Positions 33,501 through 41,375 of a stretch of DNA of 64,000 nucleotides are shown piece after piece. Source of the stretch: Streptomyces sp. NWU339. GTDB taxonomy: Bacteria; Actinomycetota; Actinomycetes; Streptomycetales; Streptomycetaceae. Every line of letters begins with the position of its first letter. Positions within the stretch are counted from its first letter, which is position 1. A model generated the notes under the pieces. It had not been told where the DNA came from. It was given only the letters and a program-made list of their open reading frames with translations, and did not search any database. The position numbers and the translations under genes were made by a program. The stretch covers positions 306,504-370,503 of the forward strand of contig NZ_QFRK01000004.1 of NCBI RefSeq assembly GCF_003143855.1, in the 5' to 3' direction.

Positions 33501-34139
33501 TCAGTGCGGTGCGAGGGCTCCGGACGCCAGCCCCAGCTCGGCTTCCGCGAAGGTGCGGGCCATGTCGGCGATCGGGGCGGCACGGTGTCCCACGCCGGTG
33601 TTGACGTGGGCGCTGGCCCCGTCGATCGCGACGTGGATGCGGACGGCCGCCGCCCTGGGGTCGGCGCAGTGGAAGTCCCCCGCCGCCACCCCGGTGGCGA
33701 CGACCCGCTCGATACGCCGGCACCAGAGCAGGTCCTGCTCGACGACGTGCTCGCGGAGCACGGGCCGGTAGCGCGCCAGATGCCGGGCGTTGAGCCAGAG
33801 CCTGCTGACGTCGTCGAAGTCGGCGCTCGAGGTGAGCGAGAAGAGCCGCCGCAGCGCACGCACCGCACCGCCGGGGCCGGGGTCGGCGGGCGGCTCCGGC
33901 AGCAGGCTGTCGAGCTCCGCCATGGTGGCGCTGGTGAAGGCCTCGGCGACGAGTCTGTCGGCCGCGGGGAAGTAGTGGCCGACGAGCCCGGGCCGGACGC
34001 CGAGCTCGTCGGCGATCCGGCGCAGGGTGACGCACTCCAGCCCTTCGGTGAGCCCGACCCGCGCGGCGGCGGTGACCATCTCGCCGCGGCGCTCGGCCGG
34101 CGCCTTGCGGACACGCTTTTCCGGACCCCTTGACGTCAT
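33501..34139 (-). CDS. TetR-family regulator (BetI-like)
   Basis: 212 aa. N-terminal HTH (about residues 20-65) with GLECVTLRRIADELGVRPGLVGHYFP, followed by an all-helical ligand-binding domain whose pattern (FDDVSRLWLNARHLARYRPV) is close to BetI-type repressors. ATG at 34139; an upstream ATG at 34184 would read through the operator. The gene is divergent from an aldehyde dehydrogenase, and the palindrome TTATTG-N10-CAATAA lies between them, only 10 bases before its start. It therefore probably represses both itself and the dehydrogenase until an amine, polyamine or aldehyde is sensed. The ligand is unknown. Confidence 0.87.
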   Translation of the reverse strand: MTSRGPEKRVRKAPAERRGEMVTAAARVGLTEGLECVTLRRIADELGVRPGLVGHYFPAADRLVAEAFTSATMAELDSLLPEPPADPGPGGAVRALRRLFSLTSSADFDDVSRLWLNARHLARYRPVLREHVVEQDLLWCRRIERVVATGVAAGDFHCADPRAAAVRIHVAIDGASAHVNTGVGHRAAPIADMARTFAEAELGLASGALAPH

Positions 34140-34149
34140 GCCGGGGATG

Positions 34150-34171
34150 TTATTGAGTGAGCGACCAATAA
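34150..34171. promoter_or_regulatory. TetR operator between regulator and aldehyde dehydrogenase
   Basis: Perfect 6-bp arms TTATTG and CAATAA, 10 bases apart, in a locally A/T-rich spot in the divergent region. The arrangement resembles BetI/TetR operators. A half-site-like CAATCGGGCAAT follows at 34174. Confidence 0.65.
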
Positions 34172-34288
34172 GACAATCGGGCAATGAGGCACTGGGGCGC
34201 GCACCCGCTGTGTGCGGCCACCATGCGCTGCCTCAGCCGCCCCGGAGCCCCACCCGCACCCACTCTTCCCCGGAGCACTGGAGCACTG

Positions 34289-35623
34289 ATGTACGCCGTC
34301 ACCGACCCCACCACCGGCGAAGTCGCCGAGCTCTACCCGACCGCCAGTGACGCCGAGGTCGAGGCGGCCGTCACCGCCGCCCACGCCGCCACCGCGTGGG
34401 GCCGCACGAGCACCGCCGCCGAACGCTCCACCCTGCTGCGTCGGCTCGGCGACCTCCACGCGGAGCACCGGGCCGAGCTGGCGGCGAGCATCGTGCGCGA
34501 GATGGGCAAGCCGCTCGCGGAGGCCGAGGGCGAGGTCGACTTCTGCGTCGACATCTACCGCTACTACGCCGACCACGCCGAGGAGTTCCTCGCCGACGAA
34601 CCGCTCGACGTCACCTCCGGCCCGGGCAGCGCCGTCATCCGGCGCAGCCCGCTGGGCGTCCTGCTCGGGATCATGCCGTGGAACTTCCCGGCCTACCAGG
34701 TGGCCCGCTTCGCCGCCCCGAACCTCGCCCTCGGCAACACCATCGTCCTCAAGCACGCCCCGCAGTGCCCGGCCACCGCGGCGCTGCTGGAGCGGCTGTT
34801 CACCAAGGCGGGCTTCCCCTCCGGCGCCTACGTCAACGTCTACGCCACCAACGAGCAGATCGCCGAGGTGATCGCCGACCCGCGCGTCCAGGGCGTCTCG
34901 CTCACCGGCTCGGAGCGGGCCGGTTCCGCCGTCGCCGAGATCGCCGGGCGCCACCTGAAGAAGGTCGTCCTCGAACTCGGCGGCTCGGACCCGTTCATCG
35001 TGCTGTCCACCGACGACCTCGACTCGGTCGTCGACGCCGCCGTCGCCGCCCGCCTGGACAACACCGGCCAGGCCTGCAACGCCGCCAAGCGGTTCGTCGT
35101 CGTCCAGGACCTCTACGACGCGTTCGTCGAGAAGTTCACCGCCCGTCTGCTCGCCGGCGCGACGGGCGCTCCCCTGTCGTCGGCCGCCGCCGCCGAGAAC
35201 CTGGGCCGTCAGGTCGACGAGGCCGTCGCCCAGGGCGCCACCCTGCATACCGAGGGCGAGCGGCGCGGCGCGTACTTCCCCGCCGGAGTCCTCACGGGCC
35301 TCACCACCGACCACACCGCCGCCCGCCAGGAACTCTTCGGCCCGGTCGCCATGGTCTTCCCGGCCGCCGACGAGGACGACGCCGTACGCATCGCCAACGA
35401 CACCCCCTACGGCCTCGGCTCCTACGTCTTCACCACCGACCCCGCCCAGGCCGAACGCGTCGCCGACCGCATCGAGGCCGGCATGGTCTTCGTCAACGGC
35501 GTCGGCGCCGAGGGCGCGGAGCTCCCCTTCGGCGGCATCAAGCGCTCCGGCTTCGGCCGCGAACTCGGCCGCCCGGGCACCGAGGAGTTCGTCAACAAGA
35601 AGCTGATCCGCACGGTGGCCTGA
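34289..35623 (+). CDS. NAD(P)+-dependent aldehyde dehydrogenase (succinate-semialdehyde type)
   Basis: 444 aa. Catalytic features: the oxyanion Asn in GIMPWNFPAYQVARF, the general base Glu in VVLELGGSDPFIVL, the nucleophile Cys in NTGQACNAAKRF, and the closing ELPFGGIKRSGFGRELG. The pattern is closest to GabD/Sad-type NAD-dependent succinate-semialdehyde dehydrogenases. The loop around residues 270-300 (TGAPLSSAAAAENLG) is shorter than usual, making the protein slightly small, but no key residue is lost. ATG at 34289 (MYAVTDPTTGEV). Likely repressed by the divergent TetR protein through the palindrome at 34150. Confidence 0.9.
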   Translation: MYAVTDPTTGEVAELYPTASDAEVEAAVTAAHAATAWGRTSTAAERSTLLRRLGDLHAEHRAELAASIVREMGKPLAEAEGEVDFCVDIYRYYADHAEEFLADEPLDVTSGPGSAVIRRSPLGVLLGIMPWNFPAYQVARFAAPNLALGNTIVLKHAPQCPATAALLERLFTKAGFPSGAYVNVYATNEQIAEVIADPRVQGVSLTGSERAGSAVAEIAGRHLKKVVLELGGSDPFIVLSTDDLDSVVDAAVAARLDNTGQACNAAKRFVVVQDLYDAFVEKFTARLLAGATGAPLSSAAAAENLGRQVDEAVAQGATLHTEGERRGAYFPAGVLTGLTTDHTAARQELFGPVAMVFPAADEDDAVRIANDTPYGLGSYVFTTDPAQAERVADRIEAGMVFVNGVGAEGAELPFGGIKRSGFGRELGRPGTEEFVNKKLIRTVA

Positions 35624-35665
35624 CCACGCTGCCGGCCGTGGGCCCGGGCCCCGGCCCGGGAAACG

Positions 35666-35708
35666 CCCGAGGGCGTGTCACGGCCGGCTGCCGTGACACG
35701 CCCTCGGG
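35666..35708. terminator. 19-bp perfect hairpin, shared terminator
   Basis: CCCGAGGGCGTGTCACGGC and its exact complement, loop of five bases. It lies between the convergent aldehyde dehydrogenase and lamin-tail genes. Confidence 0.9.
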
Positions 35709-35716
35709 GCGGTGAG

Positions 35717-36373
35717 TCAGCGCTGGTGGCGCCCGTGGTCGCCACCACGCTCGTCGGCCCGGTTGTTGCTGCGGTCGTGGCCGCGGTCGCGGTCGCGGTC
35801 GTGGCCGCGGCCCCGGTCGTAGTCACGGCCCCGGTCGTGGCCACGGTCACGGTCGTGGCCGCGGTCCCGGTCACGGTCACGGTCCCGGTCACGGTCCCGG
35901 TCACGGTCATGACCGTGACCACGGCCCCAGCTCTCGGTGTCGACGACCGAGCCGCGGCGGTCCGACAGGGTGGCCCGGTCGGAGTGGTTGTCCCAGATGT
36001 GCCTGCTGCGGTCCTGGTAGACGTCACGGCGGGTGTCACGACCGGATCCCGTGTGCACCGTGACCGTCGAGCGGCCGTTCAACCGCAGGTGGCGGAAGGT
36101 GTACTTGTCGCCCTTGCTGTTGCGCAGGGTCCAGCCCTTCAGGTCGACGCTGTGGCGGGACCGGTTGGTGATGTTCACCCACTCGCCGTTCAGCGAACGG
36201 TTGCTGCGGGTGTCCGGGCCGGGAGCGTTGTACTGGACGTCGCTGATGACGACCTGTCGGCGGTCGGGACCCCTGTCCTGGACGGCGGACGCCGGCAGGG
36301 CGGCGGCCGCCACGACGGAACCGGTCACCAGGGCGACAGCGGTCAGACGGCGAGCGGCGGAAGAAGCAGACAT
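35717..36373 (-). CDS. Secreted lamin-tail-domain protein with Asp/Arg/His repeat tail
   Basis: 218 aa. The signal peptide has its core AVALVTGSVVAAAALPASA. The lamin tail domain (about 38-145) has VVISDVQYNAPG, GEWVNITNRSRHSVDLKGW and TVTVHTGSGRDTRRDVYQ. The rest is a charged repeat tail (HDRDRDRDRDR and RGHDRDRGHDRGRD) encoded by a GGTCACGGTCCC-type minisatellite. LTD domains in secreted bacterial proteins are thought to mediate binding; no enzyme is attached here. The tail could bind metal or polyanions, which is speculation. ATG at 36373. Confidence 0.85.
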   Translation of the reverse strand: MSASSAARRLTAVALVTGSVVAAAALPASAVQDRGPDRRQVVISDVQYNAPGPDTRSNRSLNGEWVNITNRSRHSVDLKGWTLRNSKGDKYTFRHLRLNGRSTVTVHTGSGRDTRRDVYQDRSRHIWDNHSDRATLSDRRGSVVDTESWGRGHGHDRDRDRDRDRDRDRDRGHDRDRGHDRGRDYDRGRGHDRDRDRGHDRSNNRADERGGDHGRHQR

Positions 36374-36902
36374 GCGGTCCCCTTCGCATTCGTGCGCCGG
36401 CCCACCCCGCGCAGGGGCGGGCGGCGCTCTCCGAGTGGTACGTCCCGGCTGGCTGCCGAGGTCTCATACCCTGCCGCCGCGACAGGCCCTTTCGCGGGAA
36501 GTCCCCCTACGGATGACGTAATACGGATATGTCCGCAACAGTCGGTTGCTGGATGCACACATGCCGTTCGAATACGGGGCCCGAATCAATGCGCCATGCA
36601 TCGACCCATGGCCTGTCCCGGTCCGTCACCGTTCAGCCAGGGTCGCGTCCCGGCCCGCCACCACACACGCCACCCCGCCCTTCGCCCGAAAGTGGGTAAC
36701 GGGGCCGACAGGGCACAGGGGGTGAAGGGCGTGAGCACCGGAGGCGCGTCCGAGGCACCGCGCCAGGGTGGAGAGGGGGCTTGCCCACTCGCGGTGACGA
36801 TCGAGGCGGCGACGGGGGCCGGCGAGGGAGCGCCATGAGAGGGCTGCAAGAAGGCAAGGGGGCGAACCCACCCCTTGCCACTCTCAACGTATAGCGCACC
36901 GG
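36374..36902. other. Intergenic region with no supported gene
   Basis: About 530 bases. The left part should contain the promoter of the lamin-tail gene, including a moderately A/T-rich stretch near 36515-36560. Open frames here look like noise. A hairpin GGCAAGGGG-N9-CCCCTTGCC lies at 36853-36879, just before the rifamycin-associated element; it could be an attenuator or terminator ahead of helR. Confidence 0.45.
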
Positions 36903-36922
36903 GGGGCTTGCGGCAAGGCCCC
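36903..36922 (+). promoter_or_regulatory. Rifamycin-associated element (RAE)
   Basis: GGGGCTTGCGGCAAGGCCCC, a near-palindrome identical, as I recall it, to the published RAE consensus that lies upstream of rifamycin-inactivating enzymes and helR in actinobacteria and is needed for induction by rifamycins. It is placed 45 bases before the helR ATG used here. The location suggests control of transcription initiation. The factor acting at it is not known to me. Confidence 0.85.
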
Positions 36923-36967
36923 CTTCAGGGCGCAGAATCGCTGACCGTGACTCCGACAAACCACCCG

Positions 36968-39100
36968 ATGACCAGCGTGTTCGCCCTCCCCGAACGCCTC
37001 TCCGCCAAGGCCGACCCGCACCTGATCGCTCAGGACGAACAGCACTTCGCGGCCCTCGCGGAGAGCCTCGAGCAGACGATCGCCGAGCTGTCCGACCGCC
37101 GCGACGCCACGCTCAGGGCACCCGGCGGGGCCGGCCGGGAGGCGATGGACCGGGACATCGAGGTGCACCGGCTGACCGCCCGCCTGCGCGCCCTGCGCCG
37201 CTTCGGCCTGGACCTGTGCCTCGGGCGCATCGTCGGCGCGGACGACGGCGAGCCCGTGTACATCGGACGGCTCGGCCTCACCGACAGCACGGGCCGTCGC
37301 CTGCTGCTCGACTGGCGTTCCCCCGCCGCCGAGCCGTTCTTCGCGGCGACCCACGCCCACCCGATGGGGCTCGCGAGCCGCCGCAGGTACCGCTGGACCC
37401 GTGGCCGCATCAGCGACTACTGGGACGAGGTGTTCACCGCCGACGGGCTGGAGGGGCACGCCGCGCTCGACGACCACTCCGCCTTCATCGCCAGCCTGGG
37501 CGGCAACCGGTCGGCCCGGATGCGGGACGTGCTCGGCACCATCCAGGCCGACCAGGACGCCGTCATCCGCGCGGGCTCGCGCGGCGCGCTCGTCGTCGAC
37601 GGCGGCCCGGGTACGGGCAAGACCGTCGTCGCCCTGCACCGCTCCGCGTACCTCCTCCACTCCGACCCGCGCCTCGGCCACCGCAGGGGCGGCGTGCTGT
37701 TCGTCGGCCCGCACCAGCCCTACCTGGCCTACGTCGCCGACGTCCTCCCCAGCCTCGGCGAGGAGGGCGTGCGGACCTGCACCCTGCGGGACCTCGTCCC
37801 CGAGGGAGCCGCGGCAACGGCCGAGACCGACCCCGAGGTGGCCCGCCTGAAGTCGTCCGCGGACATGGTGAAGGCGATCGAGACCGCCGTCCGCTTCTAC
37901 GAGGAGCCGCCCACCCGGGCCATGACGGTCACCACCCCCTGGTCGGACGTCCGCCTGACCGCCGACGACTGGGCCGAGGCCTTCGAGGCGGCGGAACCGG
38001 GCACCCCGCACAACGAGGCACGCGACCGGATCTGGGACGAGCTGGTCACGATGCTGCTGGACAGGCAGAGCGGCGACGACGTCTCCCCCACCCTGTTCCG
38101 CAAGGCCCTGGCCCAGAACAAGGAGCTGCTCACCGCCCTCAACGACGCCTGGCCGCTCCTCGAACCCACCGACCTCGTCTCCGACCTCTGGTCGGTCCCC
38201 GCCTACCTGCGCATGTGCGCCCCCTGGCTCGCCCCCGACGAGGTGCGCGCCCTCCAGCGCGAGGACGCCCAGGCCTGGACGGTGTCCGACCTGCCGCTCC
38301 TGGACGCGGCCCGGCAACGGCTCGGCGACCCGGAGGCGTCCCTGCGCAAGCGCCGCCACGACGCCTCGGTCGCCGCCCAGCGCGAGCGGATGGCCGCCGT
38401 CATCGACAACGTCATCGCCTCCGACGACGACGGCGAGGGCGCGGTGACCATGCTGCACGGACGGGACCTCCAGGACACCCTGATCGACGAGAGCGCCCTG
38501 CCCGCCCCCGAACCGGACGCGCTTGCCGGCCCGTTCGCGCACGTCGTCGTCGACGAGGCCCAGGAACTGACCGACGCCCAATGGCAGATGCTGCTCCTGC
38601 GCTGCCCGTCCCGCAGCTTCACCGTCGTCGGCGACCGCGCCCAGGCCAGGCACGGCTTCACGGAGTCCTGGCAGGAACGACTCCGACGAGTCGGCCTCGA
38701 CCGCGTCGACGTGGCCACCCTGAACATCAACTACCGCACGCCGGAAGAGGTCATGACGGAGGCCGAGCCGGTCATCCGCGCCGCCCTCCCGGACGCCAAC
38801 GTCCCGACCTCCATCCGCAGCAACGGCATCCCCGTCGTCCACGGACCGCTCTGCGACCTGGACTCGATCCTCGACACCTGGCTCGCCACCCACGAGGACG
38901 GAATCGCCTGCGTCATCGGCCACCCCACGTTCCGGTCCACGCCCCGCGTCCGGTCACTGCCTCCGGAACTGTCCAAGGGCCTGGAGTTCGACCTGGTGGT
39001 CCTCGTCGACCCGGCCTCGTTCGGCAAGGGCGTCGAGGGAGCCGTCGACCGTTACGTCGCGATGACCAGGGCGACCCGGCAGCTCGTCATCCTCACCTGA
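36968..39100 (+). CDS. helR: HelR, rifamycin-resistance RNA polymerase-recycling ATPase
   Basis: 710 aa superfamily 1 helicase-like protein of the HelD/HelR type. HelR displaces rifamycin from RNA polymerase and rescues stalled enzyme. Visible parts: an N-terminal coiled-coil arm (DEQHFAALAESLEQTIAELS) that enters the polymerase secondary channel, an early 1A domain with LLLDWRSPAAEPFFAAT, Walker A GGPGTGKTVVALHR, a long insertion (about 300-490), Walker B VVVDEAQELTDAQW, motif III GDRAQARHG, motif IV-V NINYRTPEEV and late KGLEFDLVVLVD and VAMTRATRQLVIL. ATG at 36968 (MTSVFALPERL) begins the conserved part; GTG at 36947 is possible. The upstream RAE strongly supports HelR over general HelD. 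No other rif gene is near. Confidence 0.93.
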   Translation: MTSVFALPERLSAKADPHLIAQDEQHFAALAESLEQTIAELSDRRDATLRAPGGAGREAMDRDIEVHRLTARLRALRRFGLDLCLGRIVGADDGEPVYIGRLGLTDSTGRRLLLDWRSPAAEPFFAATHAHPMGLASRRRYRWTRGRISDYWDEVFTADGLEGHAALDDHSAFIASLGGNRSARMRDVLGTIQADQDAVIRAGSRGALVVDGGPGTGKTVVALHRSAYLLHSDPRLGHRRGGVLFVGPHQPYLAYVADVLPSLGEEGVRTCTLRDLVPEGAAATAETDPEVARLKSSADMVKAIETAVRFYEEPPTRAMTVTTPWSDVRLTADDWAEAFEAAEPGTPHNEARDRIWDELVTMLLDRQSGDDVSPTLFRKALAQNKELLTALNDAWPLLEPTDLVSDLWSVPAYLRMCAPWLAPDEVRALQREDAQAWTVSDLPLLDAARQRLGDPEASLRKRRHDASVAAQRERMAAVIDNVIASDDDGEGAVTMLHGRDLQDTLIDESALPAPEPDALAGPFAHVVVDEAQELTDAQWQMLLLRCPSRSFTVVGDRAQARHGFTESWQERLRRVGLDRVDVATLNINYRTPEEVMTEAEPVIRAALPDANVPTSIRSNGIPVVHGPLCDLDSILDTWLATHEDGIACVIGHPTFRSTPRVRSLPPELSKGLEFDLVVLVDPASFGKGVEGAVDRYVAMTRATRQLVILT

Positions 39101-39104
39101 CGCC

Positions 39105-39377
39105 TCAGCCGGTTCCCGTACGCTCCCGTCCCTGAAGGAGAAGTTCGGCGCGCTCGGTGAGCCGGCCCGGGTCGGCGGTGTCCTGGTGCACCCCGGGGAC
39201 ATCGTGGTCGCCGACGAGGAGGGCATCGTCCTCGTCCCCGCCGCACGCGAGGAGGAGATCCTCGCGGCCGCCCGGTCCAGGCTCGCCAAGGCGGCCGAGG
39301 AATCCCTCGACACCTGGGAGGCAAACCACCGCGCCCGCACGGAAAAGACCCTGACCGCCCAGGGCTTCAACGGCTGA
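39105..39377 (+). pseudogene. RraA-family C-terminal fragment
   Basis: An open frame without a proper start, beginning right after helR, reads LKEKFGALGEPARVGGVLVH then PGDIVVADEEGIVLVP, the C-terminal third of RraA-like proteins (4-hydroxy-4-methyl-2-oxoglutarate aldolase/RraA fold), ending TLTAQGFNG. A GTG at 39186 could start a 63-aa peptide, but the metal-binding G-X-R-D region of the fold is absent. It is a truncated relic whose 5' part was lost when the helR-side sequence was joined to it. Confidence 0.72.
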
Positions 39378-39527
39378 CCGACTCCCCCTGTCCGTGCCCG
39401 GGTGGAGGTTGTCGGCTTCCCCCTCTTTCCACAACGCGCGCGGCCTGCCCCGGCTCATGGGCGGGTCGTGTCCCTTTGCGTGGCGTAGGCGATCAGCAGT
39501 CTTCTTGAAGTACGGGGAGTTTCTGGC

Positions 39528-40163
39528 TCACTCCCGGTCGCTGAGTGCCAGACGAATCCCCAGCCCGACCATCACCGCACCCGACGCTCCACCGATCCAC
39601 GACAGGCGACGCGGTGACCCGACCAGCCATGTGCGCGCCGTTCCGGCGAGCAGTCCCCACGTGGCGTCCGAGATCAGCGCGATCATGACGCAGACCAGGC
39701 CCAGCAACAACAACTGCACGTGGGCGTCACCCGCGTGGCGATCCACGAACTGCGGCAGCACAGCACCGAATATCAGCAGCCCCTTGGGGTTGCTGACCCC
39801 GACCACGAAACCCTCCCGCAGGACGCGACTCGGCCTTCCCGCCCTCGGCGTGGCCTCCTCCCGCACTGCGAGTGACCTTCGCTGTCGCCATGTTTGAACG
39901 CCCAGGTAGACCAGGTACAGAGCACCGGCGAACTTGAGAACCGAGAAGGCCAGATAGGAGTGCTGGAGCACCTCGCCCAGCCCAAATGCCACCAGCACCA
40001 CCTGAACGAGAAGACCCGCCCCGTTCCCCACCGCCGTGGACACCGCGGCCCGCGGTCCCAGCGCCACTCCGCGGCTCACAACGAAGAGCACGCTCGGGCC
40101 CGGCACGGCGATCAGCACAGTCACAGTAGTAACGAAGACCGCAAGACGATCTAATCCGATCAC
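39528..40163 (-). CDS. LysE/RhtB-family amino acid exporter
   Basis: 211 aa, six hydrophobic segments. Family marks: PGPSVLFVVSRGVALGPRAA in the first loop, LKFAGALYLVYLGVQTWR, and GVSNPKGLLIFGAVLPQFVD. LysE-type permeases export amino acids or their analogues; the substrate is not predictable. The start is GTG at 40163. Codon 4 is TTA (bases 40152-40154), rare in this genome type, so translation may depend on the bldA tRNA and be developmentally delayed. Transcribed alone. Confidence 0.88.
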   Translation of the reverse strand: MIGLDRLAVFVTTVTVLIAVPGPSVLFVVSRGVALGPRAAVSTAVGNGAGLLVQVVLVAFGLGEVLQHSYLAFSVLKFAGALYLVYLGVQTWRQRRSLAVREEATPRAGRPSRVLREGFVVGVSNPKGLLIFGAVLPQFVDRHAGDAHVQLLLLGLVCVMIALISDATWGLLAGTARTWLVGSPRRLSWIGGASGAVMVGLGIRLALSDRE

Positions 40164-40249
40164 GGGACAAACGGTACCGACCTACGGCTCTGCGGGACAG
40201 AGGGCGCAGACGAGGGAGGGGAACCCGTGCGCTCAACCGTGGTGATCCC

Positions 40250-40396
40250 CTACAGCACGTCGTGGGACGCCATCCTGATGCCGTGCACGTCGGCGTCGGG
40301 CTCCCTCGGCCCAGGTGGCGACGCAGCCGATGCGGTGGGCGTCGGCGCCCGGGCCGAGCGGCAACTCGACGACGACGTGGGTGACAGGCTCGGCGG
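40250..40396 (-). pseudogene. Fragment of an unrecognised gene with frameshift
   Basis: On the minus strand a coding-like stretch, TAEPVTHVVVELPLGPGADA then HRIGCVATWAEG, is continued one frame over by EPDADVHGIRMASHDVL and a TAG stop at 40250. One surplus G near 40310 would explain the break. The codon pattern is typical of a real gene, but the piece is under 50 codons and starts at the stop of the neighbouring membrane gene. No family recognised. Confidence 0.4.
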
Positions 40397-40909
40397 TCAG
40401 CCGTCCAGACGCGCGTACTGCCGCTCGACGGCCTTCGAACTCCACTCTCCCAGCGCCCAGTCGATCGCATAGGAAACCGCGAACAGTGCCAGGAACTCGG
40501 CGCCGAGGAGAGCCACCAGCCCGAGCGTGCCCTGGACCGCGAAGGGGAGGCCGGAGGTCAGCTCCTGCGTGCCCCCGAGCGCGAGGCCGGCCAGGCTGAG
40601 GCCGGTGAGAACTGCGGCGAACAGGAGCGCCCCGCGCAGGTAGGCGCGCCGCCTCTGACGACGGCTGGGTGCGTCCGCGCCGGTGGGAAGCTCGACCCCC
40701 ATGAGGGACCGGGGGGCCTCGGCGCCCAGCACGCGCTGCACCAGCGCGAACACCCCCGCGCCGCCGACGAGGACCAGAATCGCCGCGGTGTTCGTCACCT
40801 CCTTGGTCTGGAGGTACTCCCAGACGAGCACCCCGAGGGCTGCGAACATGACGGCGCCCAGGGCGACGAGGGCTGACCTGCCCGCCTTGAGGTGCTGACG
40901 CTCATCCAT
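40397..40909 (-). CDS. Four-helix membrane protein paired with an XRE regulator
   Basis: 170 aa with hydrophobic segments at about residues 14-31, 39-58, 92-112 and 122-148, and a basic loop between the second and third (SRRQRRRAYLRG). No named family recognised. The start ATG at 40909 overlaps the end of the upstream XRE regulator gene by eight bases, so the two are co-translated. This organisation (short Cro/C1 regulator followed by a small membrane protein) is common in Gram-positive bacteria, but the role of the membrane protein is unknown. Confidence 0.75.
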   Translation of the reverse strand: MDERQHLKAGRSALVALGAVMFAALGVLVWEYLQTKEVTNTAAILVLVGGAGVFALVQRVLGAEAPRSLMGVELPTGADAPSRRQRRRAYLRGALLFAAVLTGLSLAGLALGGTQELTSGLPFAVQGTLGLVALLGAEFLALFAVSYAIDWALGEWSSKAVERQYARLDG

Positions 40910-41150
40910 GGTGTCCGTGCGCTCCTCCTTCCCAGAACAGGGAGTTGAGATCGGTCTCCAGTGCCCGGCAGATGGCGACACACAAGCTGAGGGTCGGGTT
41001 GTGAGTACCCGCCTCGATCATGGAGATCGTCTGCCGTGTGACCCCGACCTGGCCGGCCAGGTCTGCTTGGGTCATGCCGAGTGCCACCCGCTTGAGCTTC
41101 ATGCGCGTGTTCACGCGCCGAGGCTCGCGGGCGCTTCGAGTCGCGGCCAT
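40902..41150 (-). CDS. XRE-family (Cro/C1-type) regulator
   Basis: 82 aa, a single helix-turn-helix domain: MKLKRVALGMTQADLAGQVG, then VTRQTISMIEAGTHNPTLSL and CVAICRALETDLNSLFW, the signature of the YozG/short XRE group. The start is uncertain: ATG at 41150 is used; GTG at 41114 or ATG at 41102 would begin closer to the conserved domain. Direct repeats ATGTC-ATATA just upstream (41151-41194) are candidate autoregulatory sites. First gene of a two-gene operon with a membrane protein. Confidence 0.82.
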   Translation of the reverse strand: MAATRSAREPRRVNTRMKLKRVALGMTQADLAGQVGVTRQTISMIEAGTHNPTLSLCVAICRALETDLNSLFWEGGAHGHHG

Positions 41151-41194
41151 ATGTCATATATACCCGACACGATGTCGCATATACAAGACATACC
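41151..41194 (-). promoter_or_regulatory. A/T-rich direct repeats upstream of the XRE gene
   Basis: ATGTCATATATAC (41151) and ATGTCGCATATAC (41172) repeat about 21 bases (two helical turns) apart, with a further AGACATAC after them. The stretch is conspicuously A/T-rich in this genome and likely contains the promoter and the operator of the XRE-membrane protein operon. Confidence 0.5.
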
Positions 41195-41288
41195 TTGAGG
41201 GCGGGCCGAGGGTGAGCGCAGCCGGAGGTCATGACGAAACCGCAGGTGATAGGACCGGGCCGGACCTGGAACCCGCGCCCGTGGTGTG

Positions 41289-41330
41289 CCGCGCCCCCTG
41301 CGCTCCGGCGCCGCGCAGGGGGCGGCGCGG
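41289..41330. terminator. GC hairpin 3' of the ATPase gene
   Basis: CCGCGCCCCCTGCGC pairs with GCGCAGGGGG plus GCGCGG across a small bulge. It is 46 bases beyond the stop of the ATPase gene (minus strand). Confidence 0.5.
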
Positions 41331-41375
41331 TTCACCGACCCGGCAGAGCTCTCCCCACGGACGGCCGAGCAGCCC

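Noticed and set aside
35740..35920. Short regular repeats that could suggest a CRISPR array
   Set aside because: The repeats are contiguous 6-12-base units inside a coding sequence (Asp-Arg-His tail) with no unique spacers. No CRISPR array or cas gene was found in the window.
36884..38923. 679-codon open frame antisense to helR
   Set aside because: Same cause: high third-position GC in helR leaves the opposite frame open. No protein family recognised.
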